DNA of 5,322 nucleotides from Actinomycetes bacterium. Its GTDB lineage: Bacteria; Actinomycetota; Thermoleophilia; RBG-16-64-13. A program made the translations under genes and the position numbers. The DNA is taken from assembly GCA_021815245.1 (NCBI GenBank), contig JAKAHF010000213.1:1-5322 (forward strand), written 5' to 3'. Positions 1 to 5,208 of this stretch are shown in pieces. How positions within the stretch are numbered: the first letter of the stretch is position 1; every line of letters starts with the position of its first letter. Under the pieces are notes generated by a model. It was not told the DNA's origin. It ran no database searches and saw nothing but the letters and a program-made list of their open reading frames with translations.

Positions 1-1
1 A

Positions 2-616
2 CGCAGCATCCTCCGCAACCTGGTCAATGTGGGCTGCGATGTCACCGTCGTTCCCGCTCACTTCACCGCCGAGCAGGCGCTTGCTCTCAATCCCGATGGT
101 GTGTTCCTCTCCAACGGGCCCGGCGACCCCGCTGCCGTTGGGTACGCCGTGCAGACGATTCGCGACCTGCTCGGCAGGGTGCCCGTCTTCGGCATCTGCT
201 TGGGGCACCAGCTGCTGGCCTTGGCCCTGGGGCTCTCGACCTACAAGCTCAAGTTCGGCCACCGGGGAGCCAATCACCCGGTGCGCAACTATCTCACCGG
301 ACGGGTTGAGATCACGAGTCAGAACCACGGCTTCGCGGTCGAGCCTCCCGCCGTCGTGCGCGGGGCGCTCGAACGGGGCTCGGTGGTGGGAGAGGGAGGA
401 GTGGCCAGCCTGCGGGCCGAGGAGATGGCCCTCGATACTGATTTCGGCCCCGCGCAGATAACCCACCTCAACCTCAACGACGGCACCGTGGAAGGTCTGC
501 GTCTTCTCGAATTGGCCGCGTACTCGGTGCAATACCATCCAGAAGCAGGTCCCGGACCGCACGACAGCCAATACTTATTCAGACAGTTCACCGAACTGAT
601 GGCAGGCACGCGCTGA
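2..616 (+). CDS. carA: Carbamoyl-phosphate synthase small subunit, C-terminal glutaminase domain (5' end outside window)
   Basis: This subunit hydrolyses glutamine and passes ammonia to the large subunit, which makes carbamoyl phosphate for pyrimidine and arginine synthesis in the cytoplasm. The 204 residues seen are a class I glutamine amidotransferase domain. The nucleophile elbow GICLGHQ has its Cys at codon 197-199, and YHPEA supplies the catalytic His (536-538) and Glu (542-544). CarA-specific stretches include [32 protein letters not shown] and the tail [10 protein letters not shown], which separate it from GuaA, TrpG and PabA. Family members are about 360-380 residues, so the missing part is the N-terminal small-chain domain. 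The frame is open from base 2 with no start, so the gene is cut by the window edge and not truncated in the genome. No carB follows; a DUF3467 gene starts within 30 bases. The catalytic triad is intact. Confidence 0.95.
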   Translation, partial: RSILRNLVNVGCDVTVVPAHFTAEQALALNPDGVFLSNGPGDPAAVGYAVQTIRDLLGRVPVFGICLGHQLLALALGLSTYKLKFGHRGANHPVRNYLTGRVEITSQNHGFAVEPPAVVRGALERGSVVGEGGVASLRAEEMALDTDFGPAQITHLNLNDGTVEGLRLLELAAYSVQYHPEAGPGPHDSQYLFRQFTELMAGTR

Positions 617-632
617 TGGTGACCCGCCTGTG

Positions 633-638
633 AGGAGG
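633..638 (+). promoter_or_regulatory. Ribosome binding site AGGAGG that decides between two adjacent ATGs
   Basis: A perfect AGGAGG precedes tandem ATG codons at 641 and 644. It ends 2 bases before the first and 5 bases before the second, so ATG 644 has the more usual spacing. Confidence 0.7.
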
Positions 639-643
639 ATATG

Positions 644-952
644 ATGGCGATCCAGCCTGGTCAGCCCGGCCAGCCCCCGAGCGGCAACGGTCAGAAGCAT
701 TCCGAGCTGAAGCTGCGCATGCCCGAGAGCGTGAGCGCGGGGGTATACGCCAACAGCATGGTCATCCAACACTCGGGTCAGGAGTTCATTCTCGACTTCG
801 TGCTCATGACCGCCGGCAACGGCCAGGTGGTATCGAGGGTGATCACCAGCCCCGCGCACATGAAACAGATCGCCAAGGCTATCGACGAGAACATCCAGAA
901 GTACGAGCAGATGTTCGGACCGATCGCGACCCCTCCGGGCCATGGGGGCTGA
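644..952 (+). CDS. DUF3467 family protein
   Basis: This is a 102-residue cytoplasmic protein without signal peptide or membrane segment. It starts with a Gly/Pro/Gln-rich tail (QPGQPGQPP). The DUF3467 core follows: YANSMVIQHSGQEFILDF, then VVSRVITSPAHMKQI, then a helix ending in IQKYEQMFG. The pattern (N-x-hydrophobic pair, EF-x-LDF, R-hydrophobic-x-SP-x-H, ENIxxYE) is that of the family, whose members are about 100 residues. The biochemical role of DUF3467 is not established and none is proposed here. The start at 644 was chosen for ribosome binding site spacing; 641 would add one Met. It lies 27 bases after carA and 51 bases before the peroxiredoxin, so co-transcription is likely. Confidence 0.88.
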   Translation: MAIQPGQPGQPPSGNGQKHSELKLRMPESVSAGVYANSMVIQHSGQEFILDFVLMTAGNGQVVSRVITSPAHMKQIAKAIDENIQKYEQMFGPIATPPGHGG

Positions 953-990
953 CCCGGACGCGTTGCCAAGGACACGACCCTGCAGGCTGC

Positions 991-997
991 AAGGAGG
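991..997 (+). promoter_or_regulatory. Ribosome binding site of the selenoperoxiredoxin
   Basis: AAGGAGG ends 6 bases before ATG 1004. It matters because it fixes the start of a reading frame that has an internal TGA, and shows that translation begins upstream of that TGA and not at a codon after it. Confidence 0.8.
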
Positions 998-1003
998 ACC
1001 GAC

Positions 1004-1468
1004 ATGCTGGCCGTAGGCGACAAGGCGCCGGTGTTCACCGCGACAGGCACCGAAGGCGAGATGGACTTCTCGCAACTCCTGAAAGAGGGGCCGGCGGTGC
1101 TCTACTTCTTTCCTCGGGCTATGACTCCCGGCTGAACGCAGGAAGCGGTTGAGTTCAACCAATTGCTGCCCGATTTCGAAACCCTCGGTGTCAAGGTGGT
1201 CGGCACTTCGGTCGATACTGTCACCAAGTTGGGCAGGTTCAGAGACAAGTACGATCTGCGTTTTCCGCTGCTAAGCGACGAAGACAGGGGCATCGGGTCG
1301 GCGTTCGGCACGCTGAAGGGTGACATGACGAGCACCCACGAGCGCGACACCTTCTTGGTCGACAGCTCCGGGACCATTCTGCTAGCCTATCAGCGGGTGG
1401 GCGCCCGAGGACACGCGGCCACTGTGTTGAGCGACGCCAGGAGGCTGCGTGAAGAAGGTCGCATCTAG
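1004..1468 (+). CDS. BCP-type peroxiredoxin, predicted selenoprotein (in-frame TGA = Sec44)
   Basis: The gene encodes a thioredoxin-fold peroxidase expected to reduce hydrogen peroxide and organic hydroperoxides in the cytoplasm. The frame runs from ATG 1004 to TAG 1466-1468 (154 residues, usual for BCP/PrxQ) with one TGA at 1133-1135. The N-terminal part has VGDKAPVF and the strand AVLYFFP. The active site reads P37-R-A-M-T41-P-G-[TGA44]-T, that is PxxxTxxC with TGA in place of the peroxidatic Cys; E. coli BCP has nearly the same string with Cys. After the TGA come GVKVVGTSVD, a KLGRFRDKY helix, FPLLSDED and RDTFLVDSSG, with R114 the likely catalytic Arg. Val49 sits where BCP has its resolving Cys at +5, and no Cys occurs anywhere. 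TGA is a true stop for other genes here and Trp would not fit the site, so Sec is the best reading. A nonsense mutation or a sequencing error is the alternative. The next gene overlaps its last 20 bases. Confidence 0.9.
1133..1135 (+). other. Recoded TGA, predicted selenocysteine codon
   Basis: This TGA is in frame with ATG 1004 upstream and with the frame ending at 1466-1468 downstream. It falls exactly on the peroxidatic position of the TPGCT motif. The coding quality of both sides and the hairpin that follows argue for Sec insertion over a premature stop. Confidence 0.86.
1138..1169 (+). promoter_or_regulatory. Candidate bacterial SECIS hairpin
   Basis: The segment just after the TGA folds into an extended hairpin. 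The upper stem is GGTTG (1147-1151) with CAACC (1156-1160) and a four-base loop AGTT (1152-1155); an A-T pair could shrink the loop to GT. Below it are a 2x2 mismatch, an AA/TT pair step (1143-1144 with 1163-1164), a G-G mismatch, and a GCAG/CTGC base stem (1138-1141 with 1166-1169). The loop begins 16 bases after the TGA and has G in its second position. As I recall the consensus, bacterial SECIS elements have the apical loop about 16-37 bases after UGA with a G in the first two loop positions, which this meets. It would bind SelB. It is also coding sequence, so part of the pairing could be chance. Confidence 0.75.
1439..1444 (+). promoter_or_regulatory. Ribosome binding site of the FAD oxidoreductase, inside the peroxiredoxin gene
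   Basis: AGGAGG lies 4 bases before GTG 1449, within the last codons of the peroxiredoxin. It supports the GTG start and suggests translational coupling: ribosomes that read past the TGA at 1133 would reach this site. Confidence 0.7.
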
Positions 1469-3164
1469 GTTCATCGAAGTGCCGAAGGGTCGTGGCGGCT
1501 GGATGCTGCGGGTGGGGATTCTCATCGGCGCAGCGCTCTTTTTGTGCCTGGTGACGTTCGCGCCGAGATCGGCCGACAACCAGGCTCTGGCTCAAGGATT
1601 CTCCGAGGATACCGTCGGCACCGAGATCACCGAGACCACGACGACCACCACCGAAGGTGAGACCACCACCGGAGGTGAGACCACCACCGAAGGTGAGACC
1701 ACCACCGGAGGTGAGACCACCACCGGAGGTGTCACCACGACGGTGGACACGACCACGGGGTCCACATCGACGACCCTGTCGACGACGAGCACGACCGTGA
1801 AGAACCCGATCACCGAGGTCAACGTCGACGTGGTGGTGTATGGCACGCAGACGTCGGGGCTTGCGGCGGCGCATGAGCTGGCCGTCGGAGCGCCCGGATT
1901 GCGTGTAGCCCTCGTCTCGCCGGGCAACTTGCTCGAATCGCCTCTCATGCAGGGGCTCTCCGTGGAGGATGCCCGCGACGCCGAGAATGTCGTCGGCGGC
2001 TTCTATTCGGAGTGGCGGCAGATGGTCGTGCGCTACTACGGGCTCATGGGCAAGAGGGCCTTCACCGCCAGCGGCCGGTTCGTCTACGAACCCGAAGTGG
2101 CCGCCACTGTCATGAAGACGTTCATCTCCGGCACGAATGCAGCCAACGTGTTGTTCTACTCGGCGAAGTTGCTCGGCGCGAGCGACCAGGGCGACAAGCG
2201 CTATGTCGATCTGCAGACCGAGGGCTCCGGCGCTGTACGGCTGAACACGAAGTACTTCATCGACGCCAGCGTCGAGGGCGACCTCGCACGAATGCTGGGA
2301 GCCGACTATCGCATCGGGCGCGACGAGACCGTGTACAACGATCTCGGCGGACACAAGCCCGCGTATCCCAGTTCGGCAAACAACTATGTGACGGCGCCTC
2401 AGCGCTTCTCGGCGCTGTTGACATTGCAGGTGTACTCCTGGGGCAAGGCGCCACGCATCAGCAACTTCGTGCATCCCAACTACAATCCGAGTACCTATGC
2501 CAACACATCGTTCGCTTGGAAACACGTTGCTGCGTTCTCGAACAGTTGGAGCATGAAGATAGCGGTGCTGCCGAACAACAAGCGCGAGCTCAACGAGACG
2601 TGGAGCGACTGGCCCGACATCGGTCTCGCTTTCCAGTGGGTCTTCGAGCCCGACAAGCGGGGAGAGATCCGCAAACGGGTGCTCGAGTGGTCCATCAACC
2701 GCGTGCGGTACCTCCAGGAACACGGGTATCCGCAGGTCGGAATCGCGACGATCCCCCAGAAGCTGTATGTGCGCGAAGGCCCGCGCGTCGTGGGTCAGGA
2801 CACCTATACCGTCTCCGACCTCGTCACCGGTGTGGTGCGTGAGTCGGTCGCGATGGGCTGCTACTGCCAGTACGACAGGCACGACAGCTTCAGTCCCAAT
2901 CATGTCGAGACCACGCGCTACGTGCGTCTGCCGATGGGCAGCCTCCTGGCCGCCGGCCATCCGAACCTGCTCGTCTCGACCGCCGTTTCCACCGATTATC
3001 AGACGTACTCCTCGGCTGTGCGCATGGAGTTGACCCGCGCGAACATGGGCGCCGCGGCGGCTATGGTCATCATCGCGGCCGATTCGATGAAGATATCGCC
3101 CTCCGAGGCACCCTACCAGACAGTGCGAAGCCTCCTCTACAACCGCGGCTACCGGGTGGAGTAG
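1449..3164 (+). CDS. Exported FAD-dependent oxidoreductase with Thr-rich linker
   Basis: This 571-residue flavoprotein resembles the FAD_oxidored (PF12831) group; its substrate is unknown. Residues 18-38 form a hydrophobic segment followed by an A-L-A site (46-48), so it is exported or membrane-anchored. There is no twin-arginine motif and no lipobox. Residues 55-118 are a Thr/Glu/Gly linker with five six-residue repeats. The FAD domain starts near residue 125 with DVVVYGTQTSGLAAA, where G132-T-Q-T-S-G137 replaces the usual GxGxxG. ENVVGGFYSEW, FVYEPEVA and FIDASVEGDLARMLGADYRIGR are typical of the family. Near the C-terminus are a C471-Y-C473 pair and LLVSTAVSTDY followed by VRMELTRANMGAAAAM, which matches the closing FAD-binding segment. 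GTG 1449 is preferred because of its AGGAGG and because it gives a complete signal segment. It overlaps the peroxiredoxin by 20 bases. FAD binding is likely despite the altered glycine motif. Confidence 0.88.
   Translation: MKKVASRFIEVPKGRGGWMLRVGILIGAALFLCLVTFAPRSADNQALAQGFSEDTVGTEITETTTTTTEGETTTGGETTTEGETTTGGETTTGGVTTTVDTTTGSTSTTLSTTSTTVKNPITEVNVDVVVYGTQTSGLAAAHELAVGAPGLRVALVSPGNLLESPLMQGLSVEDARDAENVVGGFYSEWRQMVVRYYGLMGKRAFTASGRFVYEPEVAATVMKTFISGTNAANVLFYSAKLLGASDQGDKRYVDLQTEGSGAVRLNTKYFIDASVEGDLARMLGADYRIGRDETVYNDLGGHKPAYPSSANNYVTAPQRFSALLTLQVYSWGKAPRISNFVHPNYNPSTYANTSFAWKHVAAFSNSWSMKIAVLPNNKRELNETWSDWPDIGLAFQWVFEPDKRGEIRKRVLEWSINRVRYLQEHGYPQVGIATIPQKLYVREGPRVVGQDTYTVSDLVTGVVRESVAMGCYCQYDRHDSFSPNHVETTRYVRLPMGSLLAAGHPNLLVSTAVSTDYQTYSSAVRMELTRANMGAAAAMVIIAADSMKISPSEAPYQTVRSLLYNRGYRVE
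1641..1730 (+). repeat. Five in-frame 18-bp tandem repeats coding for (E/T)-T-T-T-(G/E)-G
   Basis: The units are 1641-1658, 1659-1676, 1677-1694, 1695-1712 and 1713-1730. The last four differ from each other at one base only (GGA or GAA codon), and the first is slightly more diverged. They code for residues 65-94, a flexible spacer between the membrane segment and the FAD domain. The near-identity suggests recent slippage or duplication, so copy number may vary between strains. Confidence 0.9.
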
Positions 3165-3185
3165 AGCGAACTGGCGGCGGGGTTG

Positions 3186-3208
3186 AGTCGCACCATCGTG
3201 GTGCGGCT
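3186..3208. terminator. Hairpin between convergent genes, possible two-way terminator
   Basis: The inverted repeat has arms 3186-3195 and 3199-3208 with loop TCG; all 10 positions pair, one as G-T. It lies in the 58-base gap between the stops of the FAD oxidoreductase and the minus-strand propeller gene. No T-tract follows on either strand, so it is not a classic intrinsic terminator. Its location and strength still suggest transcription termination or mRNA end protection for both genes. Confidence 0.6.
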
Positions 3209-3222
3209 GGGCGGGGGACGAT

Positions 3223-4725
3223 CTACTCCTTCTTCACGTCCGCGAAGCGGTTGACCGCGCGTCCACCGTTGCCGGCGGCCAGAGTGTCATAGGATGGCAC
3301 CCGGTAGACGCGGACGCGGTCGTCGAAGAAGTCGCTGAAGGCAAGCAGAGAGCCATCCGAAGACACGCAGAGAGCCGTACACTGGTTGCCTCCGACGATG
3401 GCGTCGAGTACGGCTTGGGTGCTGGTATCGACGAGCAGCACGGAACCCCATTCAGGACCCTCATGCGCACTGTTCGTCGCATCCTCCTTGCCGCGGTTCG
3501 AGACGCAGAGCACCTTGCCGCCCGGGAACACCCGCAGCGTGTTGGGACGGCTGTCGGTGGCGGTCAATCTATCGGTGGTTTCGGTGGCGAGGTCGGTAAC
3601 GAACACGACCCCGAGCGCGTTGTCGTCGGCATAGAGCAGTCCCTGGGTGTCGTCACCGGCGAGCGCCCAGAGCGATCCTCCGCTTCTGAACACGAGAGTG
3701 CCCTCGCCAGTGGAGAGATCGATGCGCTGCAACTCACCGGCGGCGTAGCCTGCCACGTAGAGGCGGAGGCCGTCGGACGTGCAGTAGAGACCACGGGGGG
3801 TCTTCACCGTGGGCATGCGGCGCACCAAGGCGCCGGTGTCCAGGTCGATCTCAGACACGTCGTCACTGGCCCAGTTGGTCGTCCAGAGGGTGCTCTCGTC
3901 GGGGGAGAGCACGAGGCACTTGGGCGAATCGCCCCCGGTCTCGAAGCGGCGTTTGACCGTCCGCGACACCCTGTCGATCTCGTACACCGTGTCGGTCCTC
4001 ATGTTCACCGCGTACACCGTCTGACCGTCTTTCGTGAAGACGAGGTCGGCGGCGCCCTTGCCGTCGAGATCGACTTCGCCGGTCTTGGCGCCCGTGATCG
4101 GGCTGTACACCTCGAGTCCGCCGCCCTCGATGAGCGCGACCCAAAGCTCACGGCCATCGGGGGAGAAGGCGAGCTGCTGCGGGCCGCGGCCGCACTTGAA
4201 ACGCATGGTGCTTTCGACTAGCTGGCCCGAACGGTCAAGCCAGAGCTTGAGGCTCGAAGGTTGGTCGAGCGTCAGAGTCCTTGTCGCGGGGTTGTAGCCC
4301 TTCTTGGTCAGCTCGACGCTGATAGCGCCTCCCGGGACACTCTGGGAGAAGGGGGTCTTGCCCGACAGGCTCGTGCCGTCCTGCAGGGTGATGTTGAGGT
4401 TGGCTACCTCAGGGTCGGCGGATATGTCGAGTGGCTGAGGCGCGAGATTGGCCTGAGGCGTCGAGCCGGTGGAGCCTGTGGAGATCGCTCCGCTTCCGTC
4501 GAGGGTCGAAGTGACGCCGCCCGCAAGTGTGGAGCTGGTGCCGGCGGCAGGCTCGTCATCTCCCTTCGTCATGAGGAGGTAGGCCGTTGAGCCCCCCGCG
4601 GCGAGCACGATCAGGGCGACAAGAAGGCCGACGGCGGTGCGTCGGCGTCTTCGCACGAGGCGCGCCCTGCGTTCCTTGCGCGACTCCTGGAGGTTGAGGG
4701 GATCGTGAAACGAGTCCTCAGGCAT
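3223..4725 (-). CDS. Membrane-anchored PEGA-domain / YVTN-like beta-propeller protein
   Basis: This 500-residue protein has a short basic cytoplasmic N-terminus (RKERRARLVRRRRR, residues 16-29), one membrane helix at about 30-52, and a Ser/Thr/Gly linker at about 60-92. A PEGA-like domain follows at about 105-165 (NITLQDGTSLSGKTPF, then a VPGG turn, then KKGYNPATRTLTL). A beta-propeller occupies about 172-478. Its blades repeat a pattern such as LAFSPDGRELWVA, LVFTKDGQTVYAV, LVLSPDESTLWTT, LYCTSDGLRLYVA and LCVSSDGSLLAFS, as in YncE/YVTN surface proteins. The orientation is N-in with the propeller outside. Such propellers often bind proteins or ligands; no enzymatic site is visible. ATG 4725 is preferred because the basic-plus-helix N-terminus begins soon after it, but it has no ribosome binding site. 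GTG 4878 has one and would add 51 atypical residues. The gene is divergent from 4838-5146 and convergent with the FAD oxidoreductase. Confidence 0.9.
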   Translation of the reverse strand: MPEDSFHDPLNLQESRKERRARLVRRRRRTAVGLLVALIVLAAGGSTAYLLMTKGDDEPAAGTSSTLAGGVTSTLDGSGAISTGSTGSTPQANLAPQPLDISADPEVANLNITLQDGTSLSGKTPFSQSVPGGAISVELTKKGYNPATRTLTLDQPSSLKLWLDRSGQLVESTMRFKCGRGPQQLAFSPDGRELWVALIEGGGLEVYSPITGAKTGEVDLDGKGAADLVFTKDGQTVYAVNMRTDTVYEIDRVSRTVKRRFETGGDSPKCLVLSPDESTLWTTNWASDDVSEIDLDTGALVRRMPTVKTPRGLYCTSDGLRLYVAGYAAGELQRIDLSTGEGTLVFRSGGSLWALAGDDTQGLLYADDNALGVVFVTDLATETTDRLTATDSRPNTLRVFPGGKVLCVSNRGKEDATNSAHEGPEWGSVLLVDTSTQAVLDAIVGGNQCTALCVSSDGSLLAFSDFFDDRVRVYRVPSYDTLAAGNGGRAVNRFADVKKE

Positions 4726-4726
4726 A

Positions 4727-4755
4727 TGGGCATGATAGCCGATGTGGGTTATCCT
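4727..4755 (+). promoter_or_regulatory. Candidate sigma70-type promoter for the 4838 gene
   Basis: TGGGCA (4727-4732) and TATCCT (4750-4755) are separated by 17 bases, matching 4 of 6 and 4 of 6 consensus bases. It lies in the only sizeable divergent gap of the window and would give a leader of about 75 bases. That leader holds a small GC-rich hairpin (4786-4791 with 4799-4804, one G-T pair) upstream of the ribosome binding site. In GC-rich DNA such matches arise easily by chance. Confidence 0.35.
4732..4737 (-). promoter_or_regulatory. Candidate -10 box TATCAT of the propeller gene (leaderless start)
   Basis: Read on the minus strand, TATCAT ends 6 bases before ATG 4725, so transcription would begin at or next to the start codon. 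This would explain the lack of a ribosome binding site at that ATG. No convincing -35 box is seen at 16-19 bases upstream. Confidence 0.3.
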
Positions 4756-4823
4756 CCGCTTGTCTCGAGGGGGTGGCGACTCGAATCGGCCATCGGACGG
4801 CCGGCCAGGAAGATGGAGATGCG

Positions 4824-4829
4824 AGGAGG
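4824..4829 (+). promoter_or_regulatory. Ribosome binding site of the 4838 gene
   Basis: AGGAGG ends 8 bases before GTG 4838 and supports this GTG as the start of the small gene. Confidence 0.7.
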
Positions 4830-4837
4830 GAGACTGA

Positions 4838-5146
4838 GTGCGCTGGTTCCGCAAGAAGGAAGTGCCGCTGTTTCGCACGTTTCAGCCTCCCTTTCGGGCT
4901 GTTGGCTGGAAGGTCGGAGAGGTGGTGCAACACCAGGGGCGTCTGTATCGCGTCACCCGCTGGGAAGAGCTGCCGACTGTGCAACTGAAGCGTGGTGGAC
5001 CGGTGACCGAGTGGGAGATCTGGGGACAGCGCCTCTCTGACGGCGAGATGCGCAGCGAGCTGATCTCAGCCGTGGAACGCATCACGGAGGGTGAAGGAGC
5101 TGACGAGAAGTCGGTCGGGGTCGACGACGAACTCGGAGGCGGGTGA
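4838..5146 (+). CDS. Small hypothetical protein, 102 residues
   Basis: I do not recognise this protein. It has a basic N-terminus (MRWFRKKEVPLF), then a segment that looks beta-rich (VGWKVGEVVQHQGRLYRVTRWEE, then VQLKRGG, then EWEIWGQRL), then a helix at about 70-83 and an acidic Glu/Asp/Gly tail. The core could be a small barrel, as in many short proteins with a G-E-V-V-x-x-x-G-R-L-Y-R-V rhythm, but this is only an impression. There is no Cys, signal peptide or membrane segment, so it is probably cytoplasmic. GTG 4838 is chosen because of a well-spaced AGGAGG. Its first 41 bases would overlap the propeller gene if that gene used GTG 4878. The nitroreductase-family gene begins 62 bases after its stop and may be co-transcribed. 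Confidence 0.72.
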   Translation: MRWFRKKEVPLFRTFQPPFRAVGWKVGEVVQHQGRLYRVTRWEELPTVQLKRGGPVTEWEIWGQRLSDGEMRSELISAVERITEGEGADEKSVGVDDELGGG

Positions 5147-5208
5147 GCATCTCGGCGGTTCGGGCTTCGCGGCGAAGATTCGTGTCGAGGTTGGAGACTG
5201 GAGCGAGC

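Noticed and set aside
981..991. Palindrome TGCAGGCTGCA just before the peroxiredoxin ribosome binding site
   Set aside because: The arms are separated by one base, so only a weak 4-bp hairpin could form; not enough to claim a regulatory element.
950..1003. Readthrough of the DUF3467 TGA, which is in the same frame as the peroxiredoxin with no other stop between
   Set aside because: The TGA follows a Gly-rich tail with no catalytic site, no clear hairpin follows, and the next gene has its own ribosome binding site and ATG. The shared frame is most likely chance.
1133..1135. TGA read as tryptophan (altered genetic code) or as a pseudogene stop
   Set aside because: TGA ends carA, the DUF3467 gene and the 4838 gene normally and Trp is written TGG here. 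The site needs a chalcogen residue, and the downstream part keeps its motifs. A sequencing error cannot be fully excluded.
1163..1468. Peroxiredoxin starting at TTG 1163 as a short separate gene
   Set aside because: It would lack the N-terminal strand and the active site, and the TTG has no ribosome binding site. The frame continues upstream through the TGA to ATG 1004, which has AAGGAGG.
1239..2960. Very long open frame (573 codons) on the minus strand opposite the FAD oxidoreductase and the end of the peroxiredoxin
   Set aside because: It is a shadow of GC-rich coding DNA. Its Gly/Thr/Ser/Phe repeats mirror the Thr-rich linker, it shows no family motifs, and the plus strand has clear homology and ribosome binding sites.
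3415..4221. Plus-strand open frame of 268 codons opposite the propeller gene
   Set aside because: It has no recognisable motif and lies fully within a minus-strand gene with strong propeller and PEGA patterns.
5165..5177. Hairpin CTTCG-CGG-CGAAG between the 4838 gene and the nitroreductase
   Set aside because: A stem of 5 bp without a T-tract is too small to call a terminator in GC-rich DNA.
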